Source of the DNA: Bacteroidota bacterium
GTDB lineage: Bacteria; Bacteroidota; Bacteroidia; Bacteroidales; Tenuifilaceae
Direction: 5' to 3'
Assembly (NCBI GenBank): GCA_029560875.1
Contig: JAKQKB010000089.1
Span: 62,001 to 126,000, forward strand
DNA length: 64,000 nucleotides
This document shows, piece by piece, positions 62,247 to 64,000 of the stretch; the first letter of the stretch is position 1, and each line of letters begins with the position of its first letter. The notes below the pieces were generated by a model, which made no database searches, had not been told where the DNA came from, and saw nothing but the letters and a program-made list of their open reading frames with translations. A program made the position numbers and the translations under genes.

Positions 62247-63905
62247 ATGGAAGAAAACAAAAGTCTTGATAAGAAATCGCTACGTTTCCTGAAAGGTAAG
62301 CAAACCGATTGGGATGAACTATCTAAAGATTGTGTGGCATTTGCCAACGCACAGGGTGGAGATATTGTGATTGGAATAGAGGATAATGAGAAACTTCCAC
62401 CAGCAGGGCAACTGGTTACAGACAAAAACCTTCCAGATGTAATTCAAAAGAATATTGTTCAAAGGACTATTAATGTAGCTATTGCTGTTACTATTGAAAC
62501 AGCATCAAATAAGGCCGAATACATTAAAATCCAAGTTTTTAGAAATGCACAAACCATTGCATCAACCAGCGATGGTAAGTATTACATTCGTATTTCAGAT
62601 GTTTGCCGTCCAATTCCACCTGATGAAATGGCAAGGCTTGCTGCTGAAAAGAATGCCTTTGTTTGGGAAATCCAAACAACCAAACGAATAGATAAGTCGC
62701 TTTTTGATGCAAAAAAGAAGTCAGTGTTTATCCAAGAGATAAGAAACTCTTCAAGGGTAAGTGGCTTTATCAAAGAAATGTCAGATGAAGAAATACTTGA
62801 GCATTATTTTTTCACACAAGGGAATTTTCTAACCAATCTAGGAATCCTATGGATTGGTCGCAGAAATGAGCGAGCATCATTACTATATCCGCCAGCAATA
62901 CAGGTTATTCGATACGACAAGAACGACGAAAAGGTTTGGAAACTTTTACTTGACGATTATCTTCTAAATCCCAAAGAACTTTTAGAAAGGGTACTCTCAG
63001 ATGTACCAGACTGGCAGGAAAGTATTGAAATATCAGAGGGGATGTTCAGGAAAAACATACCATTTTTCCCTATTGAAGTTGTGCGAGAACTAGTAGTTAA
63101 TGCATTAGTTCATAGAACTTACACAACACGTGGCGATATTTTTATTAACATTTTTAACGACAGATTGGAAATACACAGCCCAGGTCGCCTGCCCTATGGT
63201 GTTACTCCTAGCAATATTTTGAGCCAGTCAATTAGGAGAAATGAGCACCTATCGAAAGTGTTTTACGATTTGGGATTAATGGAAAAAGAGGGAAGTGGAT
63301 TTGATTTGGTTTATGCAAAACTATTGGGCTCGGGCAAGCCTATTCCTATTGTTGAAGAAACAGACGAACGGGTTACTGTTATTATTAAGAAGCAATTCAT
63401 AAACAAAGAAGTTGTAAGACTTATGGATAAAGCAAGTTCCGATTATAGTCTAAAACAAAAAGAAATAATCACACTCGGTCTAATATCTCAACAACAATCC
63501 TATAGTGCAATCGAAATTTCTAAGATTTTAAATCAAAAAGAGGAACAAGGCTTGCGCAATTGGTTAGGACGTTTAATAGAATACGAATTAGTAATAAAAT
63601 CAGGTATAGGAAAGGGCACTCAATATGCTATAAATCCTGAATTCATTCGAAAAATAAACTTCACGGGCAAAACAACCCTTAAAAATATTGAAGATTACAG
63701 ACTTGAAGAGTTACTTTTTAAAGACATCAAAGCATATCCTTGTAGTGCCTTTGGCGAAATTCATAAACGAATTGGAGAAGAGATCAACAAGCATAAAGTA
63801 CGCAGGTTGTTAAAAGATATGGTAGAAGCAGGCAAAATATTTGCAAAAGGGGAAAAAAGATGGATGAGGTATGCTATTGAGCAAAAACTGCTAGAAAACA
63901 AATAA
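62247..63905 (+). CDS. AlbA_2/Schlafen-type putative DNA-binding ATPase in type I RM operon
   Basis: 552 residues. N-terminal AlbA_2 domain (FLKGKQTDWDELSKDCVAFANAQGGDIVIGIED cited in part: VAFANAQGGDIVIGIED), a GHKL-type ATP-binding C-terminal part (REVVVNALVHRTYTTRG-like stretch VRELVVNALVHRTY, LEIHSPGRLPYGV, MEKEGSGFDLVY), then two winged-helix segments. Starts two bases after hsdS, so co-translated. Such genes are often placed between hsdS and hsdR and are presumed to regulate or assist defence; the exact role is unknown. Confidence 0.8.
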   Translation: MEENKSLDKKSLRFLKGKQTDWDELSKDCVAFANAQGGDIVIGIEDNEKLPPAGQLVTDKNLPDVIQKNIVQRTINVAIAVTIETASNKAEYIKIQVFRNAQTIASTSDGKYYIRISDVCRPIPPDEMARLAAEKNAFVWEIQTTKRIDKSLFDAKKKSVFIQEIRNSSRVSGFIKEMSDEEILEHYFFTQGNFLTNLGILWIGRRNERASLLYPPAIQVIRYDKNDEKVWKLLLDDYLLNPKELLERVLSDVPDWQESIEISEGMFRKNIPFFPIEVVRELVVNALVHRTYTTRGDIFINIFNDRLEIHSPGRLPYGVTPSNILSQSIRRNEHLSKVFYDLGLMEKEGSGFDLVYAKLLGSGKPIPIVEETDERVTVIIKKQFINKEVVRLMDKASSDYSLKQKEIITLGLISQQQSYSAIEISKILNQKEEQGLRNWLGRLIEYELVIKSGIGKGTQYAINPEFIRKINFTGKTTLKNIEDYRLEELLFKDIKAYPCSAFGEIHKRIGEEINKHKVRRLLKDMVEAGKIFAKGEKRWMRYAIEQKLLENK

Positions 63906-63935
63906 AAACTCAATAGAAACTCAATAGAAACTCAA
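63906..63935. repeat. 11-base tandem repeat AAACTCAATAG x2.7
   Basis: Units at 63906-63916 and 63917-63927, then a partial AAACTCAA. Directly after the stop codon of the AlbA_2 gene. The remaining bases to 64000 show nothing else. Confidence 0.7.
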
Positions 63936-64000
63936 CCTTTTATTTGATAATTAATCAATAGCTAATACAATTTAAATAGCAAGACATTAATAGTCAGCAC

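Noticed and set aside
52864..63905. Prophage
   Set aside because: Integrase and VapE-like genes occur in phages too, but no capsid, portal, terminase or lysis gene is present; MobC/MobA fit a mobilizable island.
63906..63935. CRISPR array start
   Set aside because: Units are 11 bases in direct tandem without spacers.

Overview
The window comes from a member of the Bacteroidota, most likely a Bacteroidales-type marine or sediment organism; the genus cannot be told from this sequence. Supporting signs are the lack of Shine-Dalgarno sequences, several promoters of the TTG-N19/20-TAnnTTTG type, lipoprotein-rich gene content, giant sensor proteins with periplasmic two-component-regulator propellers, a flotillin FloA/NfeD pair, an IntDOT-like integrase and a tmRNA tag ending in ALAA.

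Layout. 0-5.1 kb: a 5'-truncated SiaB-like kinase, a secreted YD-repeat-like protein and a propeller-SpoIIE phosphatase. 5.1-15.7 kb: two paralogous S9 (DPP5-like) lipoprotein peptidases flank a minus-strand block with an M28 aminopeptidase, a GT2 glycosyltransferase and two polytopic GT-C-like membrane proteins. 15.7-26 kb: an accessory locus built against the 3' end of miaA. It holds a histidine kinase/response regulator pair, four surface lipoproteins, a miaA 3' fragment, a double-glycine leader peptide and a secreted protein, then intact miaA; a second, shorter miaA remnant lies at 15.8 kb. 26-34 kb: smpB, a TPR/beta-barrel pair, a urea-transporter/M23-peptidase fusion, and a three-gene operon of a PqqD-like protein, an ATP-grasp enzyme and a diaminopimelate-decarboxylase-like enzyme. 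34-38.9 kb: a TPR/PD40/SPOR protein, clpS, nfeD, floA, tRNA-Ser and tRNA-Pro. 38.9-47 kb: a minus-strand aromatic supra-operon pheA-tyrA-aroF(DAHP synthase/chorismate mutase)-aroB-aroD-aroE-aroA-aroC. 47.3-52.5 kb: pabA/trpG, rpe, rpoD, rho and ssrA (tmRNA). 52.5-64 kb: a mobilizable island integrated next to the 3' end of ssrA, carrying integrase, HTH, primase/VapE, MobC, MobA and a type I restriction-modification locus that continues past the window.

Main discovery. The leader of the aromatic operon (46.86-47.27 kb) contains two tandem, homologous classical attenuators. Each has a short leader peptide packed with Phe and Tyr codons (both share FYFYF), a Rho-independent terminator, and a mutually exclusive antiterminator that starts at the end of the leader reading frame. 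They lie behind a near-consensus Bacteroidota promoter. Neither peptide is long enough to be found by normal gene calling.

Second-rank observations. A perfect inverted repeat AATCATA-N6-TATGATT sits immediately upstream of two equally spaced promoters: that of the response regulator at 19.05 kb and that of the lipoprotein operon at 20 kb, so the regulator probably controls both. Repeated miaA 3' ends delimit two accessory cassettes. The ssrA-proximal end of the island carries a cluster of GGTAA/TTACC boxes that look like integrase arm sites.
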